A stretch of DNA of 64,000 bases from Neodontobutis hainanensis (lineage: Eukaryota; Chordata; Actinopteri; Gobiiformes; Odontobutidae): assembly GCA_024349245.1 (NCBI GenBank), contig JALDNG010000048.1, forward strand, positions 3,212,501 to 3,276,500. The letters run 5' to 3'. The stretch's first letter is position 1; every line of letters begins with the position of its first letter. Position numbers and translations under genes: made by a program. The notes under the pieces are model-generated. The model saw nothing but the letters and a program-made list of their open reading frames with translations, was not told where the DNA came from and ran no database searches. Positions 1 through 9,816 of this stretch are shown here, in pieces.

Positions 1-433
1 GGCTGTGAGTCTTCTTGGGTCTGTGATTGTGTTAACAATCTTTCATATGAAAGGACAATAAAGTCTCATCTCATCTATAGAATTAAGCACATTTTTACTC
101 GGTTTGTCTGGGTACTAACAGTGGACTTCTTTTATGTTTGGAAAACTTTTATTTTTAGATGTATTATATTACTGCTTATTTTGTGGTGGAACATTTTTTT
201 ATATTTCTTCCATCATGCACTAGTCTTGGAATTTTAACTCTGTTTTGTTCTTGTCTTTGTCCCTAAAGTTCTATGCCTCATGTTGATGTTGCAAATATAG
301 ACAAATAACAAAATTTAAAAAATCATCATTAGGTATCAAAGAAGATCTATATTACCTAGATTAGTTCGATTTCTTCATCTAAAAAAACTATAAACGACAC
401 ATCTAACTAAACGCATTCTTTGTTAAATAACAG
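1..433. other. Intron or 5' part of the caspase gene; no exon seen
   Basis: No coding exon is recognisable here. The stretch ends in a polypyrimidine-poor acceptor (CAG at 431-433) feeding the first visible caspase exon. The first 80 bases contain an AATAAA-like tail followed by short TCTCA repeats, which resembles the 3' end of a retroposed sequence, but it is too short to classify. The first death-effector domain and the start codon of the caspase must lie upstream of the window. Confidence 0.5.
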
Positions 434-1260
434 GAAGCTGCTTTACAATCTCTCTGAGGACATTACTGACGAAGAGCTGAAAAATGTCAAGTTTCTTTTA
501 AACCAAAAAATTCCAAGAAGAAAACTAAATGATAATGTTGTAAGTGCACAAAATGCCAAGTCATAATGTAATGATAAGTTATTAATAAGTTATATCATTA
601 TCATTTTTCAGACAACACTGCAACTTTTCCTGGAGATGGAACACCTGGATCTACTCACTGAAACTAATCTGGACTTATTGCAACAAATAATGGAGTCTGT
701 GTGTCCAATGTTGAATGACAAAATCAATACTTTTAAGGAACGACAGGGTAAAGTTATAAAAGGTTGTACTGTAAACAAACACACCAACACGACTGGCAGA
801 TTAGTTTTGTAACTGAAGGCAGGCAAGAAGGAAAGTGCTAAAATAAGACATTTCTCATCTTTTTTTTTATTCAATTATTAACAGCGGGGTGTGTCAGCTC
901 TGCAGTCACAGAAAAGGGATCATCAGTTTCAGTGTCATATCCTGTAGATCAAAAACAGGTATGCGTTTAACACTATTTGACATACAATCATTTTGACTGT
1001 TTAGCACTCATCTCAGTGTTACAATAGTGACACAGAATTGTTGTTTCTAACAGATATGTGTCTGTTTTAGCATACTGTAAATCAAAAACATCAGCCTTTA
1101 GATGGAGGAAGTACTATGTCATATCAAAAGACTGGTAAGTAGATGTATTACTTATTGTTTGATATTTTTTGTGTGATTTATTGCGAGTGATACATCTGAA
1201 TCCTTTTCTGTTATGTACTCATAGGCTTGCAATCTGTGGCTCAAGTGAGTGTTTTGTATT

Positions 1261-1298
<38 letters not shown>

Positions 1299-3208
1299 AA
1301 ATTCTAATAATGGATTATATTTATATAACGCTTTTTTCCAAGGGGCTCAACGTCAATGACATCTTTATAACTCTATATTTATAACTTTCTTATTGTTTTC
1401 TCCTCTGCACAGCCTTATGTTTATTCTATAAATGCCTCTATGGGTAAGTATTGACTTGTTTTTTTTTTTCAACAGTATCACAGAAGACTAACTTTTCTTG
1501 TTTCCTAGATTGTCCACTCGGGGTATCTTCTGGAAAGGACGTTATGTTACAGAAACTCGGTGACCTAAACATTGGGACAAAATGTTTCTCAGTAAAAGGT
1601 CTGTAACAGTCCTTAGTTGAACAGGCACGCCACACCTTTTAAAATTTTGTGTTAATATCGGGTTTTGTACATTTTTAAACTGCACTTCTGCTTTGTGGTT
1701 GTCTGTCTCACAGAGGAAAGTGATGATTTGAAAAAGTCACCAGGAACCAAAGGCATCTCTGAAAAGCCTACCTCTATGGTTCCGTTTCGTACTACAGCCA
1801 GAAATGATAAGGTATTTTTATATTTACTGCTTATTGTTAATAGAATTACTTAGTTTGGATCAATGACTGAGATGACGGAGAGAATTGTTTTATTCTTGCA
1901 AGAATAAAACAATTCACACATGGTTACAATGGTACAAAGTGAATTGCTTACAGAGCTTTTAATACAGTTTTAGATCTTTTTGTTTGTACATTGTTGAGAG
2001 GCGTGAATTGTTTATGCCAGGTTCCCAGGATGCAGAATGTAGATAGTGGTTAGTTATGTCTATGTCTATATCTAGTTTGGATTAGCATGGAGGACATGAT
2101 GTCCCAAATGTGTGTGAATTACAGCTGAAGGACTGAGAGCAATCAGTAATCAACAAGAAATATACAATTCAAAACACTTATGTTAATTTATTATCCTGGT
2201 TCCTTACAAAATGGTCTGGCATAACTATTTTTTACATGTTTCTTTGATGTATGCAGGTTTTAGAAACATATCCCATGACTAGAACAAAAAGGGGCATCTG
2301 CTTGATAGTAAACAACCACAAATTCACTGTAAAATATCTGAAGACCCGTGAGGGAACAGAGGTTGATCAAGGTACGTTAATGAACATTTGCTATTTAAGT
2401 CTTAGTTTATGTGTTTAGAGTTATGTTTACACACTCCTCTGTGTCCTGTAGAATGTCTGGAGCAAGTGTTTCAGTGGCTGGGTTTTGAGGTGGAGGTACA
2501 TAATGATTGTACCAGGGAGAAGATGATGTCTGTGGTGCAGGAGCTGAGCAGCAGAGACCACCATCACATGGACTGTGTGGTGTGCTGTTTTCTGAGTCAC
2601 GGTGTGGAGGGGGCTGTGTGCTCAGTGGATGGCGAGCATGTCAGCATTAGAGACCTGATGGAGCAGTTCAATGGATCTCGATGTCCTTCTTTGGCTGATA
2701 AACCAAAGCTGTTTTTCATCCAAGCCTGCCAGGGTAACCTTGAACAACAAGCAGTCTTCATTGAGGCTGATGGTCCTACTCCTAGCGAAGTTTGTAGCGA
2801 TGCTGTTAAGATCAAAGAGTCCATCCCAAAGGATGCAGATTTCCTGATGGGGATGGCCACAGTTCCTTCATTTGTCTCCTACAGAGAGAGGAAAAACGGC
2901 ACATGGTTTATTCAGACCTTGTGTAAAAACCTTGTCCAGATGGTACCAGGGTTAGTCTTATATTTTGATTTTTGTAAAAAAATCCCACATAAAAAGTATT
3001 AAAACACATAATCAGTGAATGCACATTGTACCTTTTCTTCAGGGGATGGGACCTTATTTCTATCCTGACAAAAGTGAATGCAGATGTCAGTGAGAAGACA
3101 GATTCATATGGGAAAAAAAAACAAATGCCTCAACCAGCCTTCTCACTCCGAAAGAAGGTGGTATTTCCAGTGCCTACAGCCCCTCCTCCCATCCTGCTTC
3201 CCAGATGA
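434..3208 (+). CDS. casp10: Initiator caspase, caspase-10/caspase-8 type (5' end missing)
   Basis: Cysteine protease that starts extrinsic (death-receptor) apoptosis after recruitment through death-effector domains (DEDs). Exons seen: 434-539, 612-747, 885-958, 1071-1134, 1225-1244, 1413-1443, 1509-1598, 1714-1811, 2257-2371, 2452-2950, 3043-3208; all phases join, giving 465 residues plus stop. The first two exons encode the second DED; the first DED lies upstream of the window. Six small exons form a low-complexity linker. The 2257 exon opens the p20 subunit. The catalytic His is in an SHG motif (codon 2598-2600) and the catalytic Cys in QACQG (codon 2727-2729), so the enzyme looks competent and is not the inactive homologue CFLAR. 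The p10 part ends in a proline-rich tail of about 10 residues. An IEAD sequence after the active site and ATVPSFVSYR favour caspase-10 over caspase-8, but the paralogue call is tentative. prkra follows in the same direction. Confidence 0.88.
1261..1297. repeat. (AAT)n microsatellite in a caspase intron
   Basis: About twelve uninterrupted AAT units lie between the 20-nt exon at 1225-1244 and the exon at 1413. It is a simple repeat and probably length-polymorphic. Confidence 0.95.
1882..1915. repeat. Perfect 34-bp palindrome without spacer
   Basis: The left arm GAATTGTTTTATTCTTG is followed immediately by its exact reverse complement, with no spacer and no mismatch. It lies in the caspase intron between exons 1714-1811 and 2257-2371. 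It could be the centre of a decayed MITE or simply a cruciform-prone sequence. No known family was recognised. Confidence 0.93.
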
Positions 3209-3284
3209 CTATCATTAACACAAAATGGTTTTAACTCGCATTTCCAGTACTGCTGTATATACTATAATTTCTTAATCATGCACA

Positions 3285-3315
3285 AATAAAACATTAATCA
3301 TAATTACACAATAAA
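3285..3315 (+). terminator. Polyadenylation signals of the caspase gene
   Basis: Two AATAAA hexamers (3285-3290 and 3310-3315) lie 77 to 107 bases after the caspase stop codon, giving a very short 3' UTR. The T-rich sequence that follows (from 3330) fits a downstream cleavage element. Confidence 0.65.
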
Positions 3316-3727
3316 TGCAACCACTATCTTTGTTTTTATTTTTTTGTTTTTTTAATCAAATGTTTTTACTCTTTGAATATATCAGAACCAGATTTTAACA
3401 CTTTACAATCTCCATGCTCTTTTAGGGTTCTTGTGAAAATGTTATTTGGAAGCTAAATAATAAACAGATTTTCCATACTTCCAAAAAGTATTTGTTTTTA
3501 TATTGTACATTTATTATTCTTCCTATACAGTGTAAAATCTTTACAAATGTTACAAGCAAATGCGTGTCCTTGCTCATATACACATTAATCCGAGGATGTT
3601 TTTGAGGCCAACTTAATATTTGGAATACATTTTACAAAAGTTGTCAATATGAATTTTTGCTTGGCCTTATTTGTCAAAAGCAATAATATTTGTTTAAACG
3701 CATATTTAAAACAGGTTTTAAAATCCG
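3316..3727. other. Intergenic casp10-prkra, no gene
   Basis: AT-rich intergenic sequence with a T-run near 3330-3353. Open frames here are short and resemble nothing known. Confidence 0.6.
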
Positions 3728-3741
3728 CCAGTAGGTGGCGG
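3728..3741 (+). promoter_or_regulatory. CTCF-like motif, forward orientation
   Basis: CCAGTAGGTGGCGG matches the CTCF consensus CCASYAGRKGGCRS at all 14 positions on the + strand. It lies in the intergenic space about 200 bases upstream of the prkra start codon. Binding is an inference from the motif alone. Confidence 0.55.
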
Positions 3742-3759
3742 TAAATCTGACTGTAAAGG

Positions 3760-3933
3760 ATAGACACGGCTAACCCGGATGGTGATCAAAATAACATCCG
3801 CTTACATTCTAGCTAAGCTACTATGAACAGTTGTTGGCGTTGTAATTTAAAACATTTGTAATGGTTTGTTTTTATGAATCGCTTGTAAAGTACTATTAAC
3901 ACCTTTAATTTATCTCGCACAAATAACTCAATC
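3760..3933 (+). promoter_or_regulatory. Probable prkra promoter and 5' leader
   Basis: This is the sequence just before the prkra start codon. Two inverted GGAT-type ETS-like cores (near 3774-3780 and 3795-3802) stand about 20 bases apart, an arrangement common in TATA-less housekeeping promoters. No TATA box is obvious and the transcription start is not defined. Confidence 0.35.
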
Positions 3934-6478
3934 ATGTCTCAGGAACAGTATTTATTAAAAGAGTCCGCTGCTGATACCAGGTGAGCGGATTTCCTCTAAC
4001 TTTGAATATACGAACCGAAAGTAATTGTATTATTTAACAATCAAATTAGTGTTTGAAATGCTCTGGCAACCTAACTTATTTATCAGTATATATTTTCAAT
4101 TATTATGAATAATATTTTTTTTAGTTACAAGTTTGTTGGCTGCCTACCTTAGAAGGTGCTATAGCTTTACTACTTAATTTTTTTGTTGTTTTCAAATAGT
4201 AACACAATCAAGCATGTTTACTACATAAGTCAATGTCTTACAGCTTATTTTATATTTTATTTTTAAGATCTTTAATCATGTGTGTGATTTATTAAAATTA
4301 ATTAAAAGTTGTAATTGCTGTATTTAAAAGAACAGTATACATGCAAATAGTGCTGTGCCCTATCCTTTCTTTTCGTGCTCTGGCTTTAATGAACTCTAAC
4401 CATGCATCTGATTTTTTTTTCTGTGCGCTGTTACTGACTGAGAGCTTCATACTTAAAAACCTCTCTCGCAAACAAAGCTCTGAATGTGAAATACAGTTAC
4501 TTTCCTAATACCTTACTCCATTTTGATTAACACGTGTTGAATAAAATATGGTAGGTGTGCATTTTGACTGTGACTCTCTGTACTTGGATTCTGTATCTAA
4601 AAAGTCTATATATAACTTTAATTTAAATGAAGGTTCCTGGATTTGTATTTGTGTAATTTGAGTACAGCTTGAACACTGGAGTGCAGAGGAGTGGTTCTGA
4701 GAAAACACCGATACAAATCCTTCACGAGTACGGCACTAAAACAGGCAACCTTCCTGTGTACCTGTTGGAGAGGTCTGAAGGAGAGGCTCACCAGCCCAGC
4801 TTTGTGTTCAGTGTAAAGATCGGAGACGTGAGCTGCACTGGTATGTCTCAAGCACCTTGTGTAGTTTTCACTTTTTAATTCACTATTTTCACAAGATGAT
4901 TTTATTTTCACCTTATACTGCAGTGAGGCAACTTAGTTTATAGCACTGGAATTGAAAAATATTGCTTTTTTAAAAATTATGTTATTGCTCGCATAATTAG
5001 CTTGGCTTTTGGTTTTAACTGTGTTTATTTTTCCTTTTTAGGCCAAGGTTCCAGTAAAAAGGCTGCTAAACATCAGGCTGCTGAAGCTGCACTAAATATT
5101 CTCAAAATTGATGCTGGAGCATTGTGAGTACAGCTTCTTGACATAATACATTACACATGTTTAAGTTATTTTTTACCTTTAGAGCATGACAAAAATTTTC
5201 AAATTGTTAACTCTAGTACGAATAAAAAACTAAATGTGTTTGAGTCTGGTTTGAAGGGTGGTATCACCGGACATAAACACAGCCTGAAACTGTTTTCTGA
5301 ATGCTGATCTGGTGCAACTGTAGTAACCACTTTGATGTCATTCCCAACAGGAACATGCCTGTGAAGTCTGAGAGCAACGGTGTTGCAGCAGAGACCAACA
5401 ACTCTGTGGGGAAACTACAGGTGTGTTCTCATGCCTCTCATGTTTTTGTTAAAGTCACAGAGTCACAATTGCATGCTCTTCTAGATTGAGTTCTTTTTGT
5501 AAAGAGTGGAGTCACACATAGCTCTAAGTGGTTCTGAAACTGAGGTTACTTTGGCTTTTCTGTTTTTTTTGTTTGATATATTTACAATATTTTATCACAA
5601 AAATGTATATAAAACAACAGATGAACTTGTTTTGAACTATAAATGGCATTTCACAGAGAATGTTCAAGCAAATGTCTTAAATGTACTCTGTTGTTGCGTA
5701 ACATACATTTTAGGAGATAGCTTTGCAGAGAGGATGGCGTCTACCTGAATACACTGTGCTGATGGAGGCTGGCCCTCCTCACCAGAGAGAATTCACTGTT
5801 ACTTGCCGAATAGAGTCCCTGTCAGAGAAAGGTCAATTTTGAACCATTTTTGAAAACCATTCGATAATTACTGTCCATCCTTTCTAATGACCCTTTGGTG
5901 TTTTTTAGCGGAAGGACATACAAAGAAATCTGCAAAAAAGGCAGCTGCAGAGAAAATGATGGCGAAGCTCCAAAGCCTCTCTGGAGGCTCTGAAATCACA
6001 TGGGTATGTCAAATATTTTTTTTTCCAAAAGTATGGTTGTGTGTTGTCTTGATGATGCTGCTTAATTTTTTATTTTTTTAGACACCTAAAGCAAGCATCA
6101 AATTGGAGACCCTGCGTAGCTCGTCTGCTGAACAAATTTCTTTATTAAGAAGAAACCCGTTGAGCATTCCCAACACAGATTACATCCAGATGATGCTAGA
6201 TCTTTCCAAAGAACAAGGCTTTGAAGTCACATACTTTGATATCGGTAAGAGCACGCACACCGCACATGTAAACGATTACTTTGGATGGCGCCGCAGTGAC
6301 GTAAATGTTGTTACTGGCAGATGAGCTGACTGTGAATGGGCAGTACCAGTGCTTGGCAGAGCTGTCCACCTCTCCAGTCACGGTATGTCACGGCACAGGC
6401 ATTTCCTGCAGCAACGCGCACAACGACGCAGCGCACAGTGCCCTTCAGTACATCAAGATCATGGCGCCCTGCAAATAA
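3934..6478 (+). CDS. prkra: PACT, activator of the kinase PKR; dsRNA-binding protein
   Basis: Stress-responsive double-stranded-RNA-binding protein. In vertebrates it activates the kinase PKR (EIF2AK2) and also binds Dicer and TRBP. Exons: 3934-3980, 4668-4840, 5042-5123, 5351-5420, 5714-5831, 5909-6003, 6082-6244, 6321-6478, total 906 nt = 301 aa (human about 313). Three dsRNA-binding domains are visible: residues about 28-95 (HEYGTKTGNLPVY ... SSKKAAKHQAAEAAL), about 117-185 (GWRLPEYT ... KKSAKKAAAEK) and a C-terminal third domain about 218-297 that in mammals mediates PKR activation and dimerisation. The first ATG is used; the short N-terminus diverges from mammals. Relative to human PACT, the residue aligned with Ser246 is Leu and that aligned with Ser287 is Thr. 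It is tail-to-tail with osbpl6. Confidence 0.95.
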
Positions 6479-7552
6479 AACCTCCAAAGTCACACTTATG
6501 CCCCAAATCAGCATTTACATTACCATATACATTAGCAAATGTATAGCTGTTATCACTGTTTAGTATAGGAGCCGCTTATATTTGAATTAAATCATGAACA
6601 AATCCTGAGAAAGGAATTCATATTAGATATATTTTAGAATATACGTATATTAGCTATGTAAATTGTGAAAAAACAGCAGTTAAATTAAGAAAGCAATAAA
6701 TTCACCAGATACTTACCAGCTAATGTGAAAGCTGCTAATGTTGGCTCAATTATGTAAGTAAGGCACCTTTACTAAGTTTATGAATTGGCCTGCTTGAAAA
6801 CTTAATTTGTTTGAAATGACAATAATGTGTGTATATATTTGAAGTGTGGTAAATTGTTTTATTTTATTTTATTTTTTTTTTGTTTTGTTTGCTTCAATAT
6901 TTGTTACACTATTTCTGCTGTGGTGTAGTAACTTATTTCTTTTATACAATATTGTTTTTCTATACTGTGATATCACTGTGTTTCGATGGCAGCCAACTGC
7001 GTATCAAGTGTTTGACATGTGTTCTGTGTGGAAGGAAAAAAAGTTTTAAATTCTTACTTTACACCTACTTGAGGTCTTGTATTGGTAGGTTAGAAAATCC
7101 TAACCCTCACTCTACCAACAGTAGCCACATTATTGCTGACTTATAGCGCAATAGTTAAACCCTTTTGCCGTATGGTCTGTTGCTGTTTTCCCTGTGTGCC
7201 TTTTGTAAACTAAAGAACTATAGGCTATGTCCTAGACACCTCAAACATTATGGAGACACGTCAGTATAACCTTCACCTGTGTTTTCTGCTTTACAAACTA
7301 GTGAGGTCATCTGTCTTATTAGAAAACTCTGTGTTATATATAATATGTGGGTTTACAAGACTGACAGAACTGGATACTCAACACTAAACTACAGTTGTAT
7401 TCAAGAGCACATGTAAGGAGTGGTACCCAATAAAAGTGCTACATGGCAGTCAACAGTTTTTGAGTTTTATCTCGATGACATACAAAGACCGTTAGATCAG
7501 GGCATGCCGACTAGTCCTGACACTGGCAGATATAACAAAGAAATGAAGACAG
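6479..7552 (+). other. prkra 3' UTR and convergent intergenic space
   Basis: AATAAA signals at 6695-6700 and 7429-7434 could end prkra transcripts about 0.2 or 0.95 kb after the stop. The second lies only about 140 bases from the presumed osbpl6 3' end on the other strand. The 6860-6880 T-run is simple sequence. No gene seen. Confidence 0.5.
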
Positions 7553-9816
7553 TTCCGTTTTATAGTTTTATTAGAACAAGCACTATGTAGCAGCAGTGTA
7601 CAGTGTTCATGAAAAGATATGTTCCTTGTTAAAATTGCACTTCAGAAGGTGTCTATTATGAAAGAAATAAACAGAATCTGACATGGTGTATTTTGTGAGA
7701 CATGTCAGTACAAAACTAGTCCAATTCAGAAATAAACCAAGGCATGTAAGGCATCTGCAACATTCATTGGCAGGCTGTGTAATCTAGACATGCAGCTAGA
7801 ACAATGGATGAACATTAATTTTGATCATTTACTGCACAAATTTCTTTTTTTTTCATTCTAAGTTTGAATCCATTCTCCCCTAAAAAAAGACAAAATCGTG
7901 ATTTAGTTTTATATAAACAAATGTAATTTTGCTGATTTTTCATCCAAAGGTCTTGTATTTACAGTGATCACCACAGATTATATTGTTATAGCTGTTGGTT
8001 TAGTGTTGGAGAAGCCGAGCAGTGTAGGTTATGTTACAAAATCTGGAAGCATTTGAAGTAATTTCAATTACTAACCAGTGATGACTAAACTTCAAGAAAA
8101 ACCTAAGCCAGAAGCTGAGTGCAGTAGTAGCTGTAGGCAGGTGGATACTGAAGAATCTGTCCAGTTGAACTTTGTTAATGGCATACCTTCTTCTTGGCAA
8201 GGGGGATACCTATTACTTATGAGCATTTTTAAAATGCATTAAGGCACAGCAAGTGAAACTGATGCTGAAGTTTTAGCATTTAGCATAGCCACACAAAGAG
8301 AAATTCAATTAAAACACCACCTGAATGTAATTTAATATAATTTCCTCAGTAAATCAAGCAAGGACACCTTTACAATAAAGCTAGAGTTTTTCTCTAAAAT
8401 ATCTCTGAGAAATTCAGAACATTTAAATCAGCTGCAATGGGTTTAACAGCAAACCATTGTCTGAAATTAAAAGTGCAGTTTAAAAAAAGGTCCTGCAGGT
8501 GGCTCTAGCGTTTCATCATGAAATACAGATTATTTTTTTAACCACTCAACATGTAAGCCCCTTACATTTTCCACATGTTACAGTTATACTTTACTTTTTT
8601 TCATATAATAAATATCACTGTCTTTGGTTTAAACACATTTTTTTGGTAAATGGGTCAAAAAAATGTACCTTAAGGTAACAAATATAAAACAACTTCTTTA
8701 GCATGGTTTTTAGAGATTTGTATGTGGTGAAAGCTTTTGATGGGACTGATTGTTGCCCCTTAGATCAGGCAGGTTTACATAGTCCAAATCCCGAAACTGT
8801 GCTGAAATACTAAACTCAAAATGATCACTGAATACCTTCTACGTACACTTGTGTTACATGTGTGTTACTTAATGTTTTTACTTTAATGTGAGCGTCTGTC
8901 AAGTGTGGAGGGGGTGGTTTCAGGTTTCTTGCAACCCTGTCTAAAATTAGACAGTGGAGCAGACAGAGCGTGAGGAGGCTTGGTTTGGTGTGGAGCTGTT
9001 ACACTGAGGAGGAGTCCTACTACAAAGAAAAACTAAACACTGCTTTTAGACATTGTTGTAAGACACAATGTACTACGACTGTATTCATTCAGTGAAATCT
9101 ATTTTAAATGATCCATTATACCATAAAATTATACTGCAGCAAAAGATCATCTCTAAATGAAATGTTTCCCCATAAACTACTGCTTTCACACAAATTCAGC
9201 AGTATTAAAAGGCAAAAAATAAATAAAATCTGCCAATTCACATATTATTCTTTCCCTATATTCTTAGTTTAAGATTTTTTTTTTTTATAAAAATACCTCT
9301 TTTTTTTTCTCTACAATGATATAATAAATACAGCTTGATGCCAGTAAGAGCTGCACTTTAAGCATGCATGGTATCGAAAGTAATTAAAAAGATCTACTTT
9401 TTAGATTTGTCTAAGCCAAAACGACTGAGGATTCAAATGCCTTCACCTAAAAAGCACTAATCTGTGTGACATGAATGGATGTCTTTTTAAGGCAAGGACA
9501 TACTCAGAAGTTTAGGAGCTGAGAACAAATGTACATAGTAGTTGTCAGTTAGCAGTTATGATAGTTGTCCTGACAACCCAGCTTTAAGAAGCACAATGAG
9601 GGTGACCCGATGGGGTGTTTCCATGAATGGATGACGACACGGCGAGGATGCAGAACCTCGGTACGCTCACTGGGCATCACGCCATCGCTTAGGCTCTGCA
9701 GTTTCTCTGAACCATGCACACTCATGTTTTTATTAACAGGTTTATCCACACTCCTTGTTGTGCATAGGTAGCCTACTTCCGTCTGTGATCGTTTGATGCA
9801 AATAGCAGTCAAAGTA
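7553..9816 (-). other. osbpl6: osbpl6 3' UTR
   Basis: About 2.2 kb of AT-rich sequence without a credible exon follows the osbpl6 stop codon. A minus-strand AATAAA (plus-strand TTTATT at 7567-7572) marks the likely end of the transcript. The exact cleavage site is unknown. Confidence 0.5.

Noticed and set aside
434..3208. Calling the first gene cflar (inactive caspase-8 homologue)
   Set aside because: The catalytic Cys (QACQG) and His (SHG) are both present; CFLAR lacks them.
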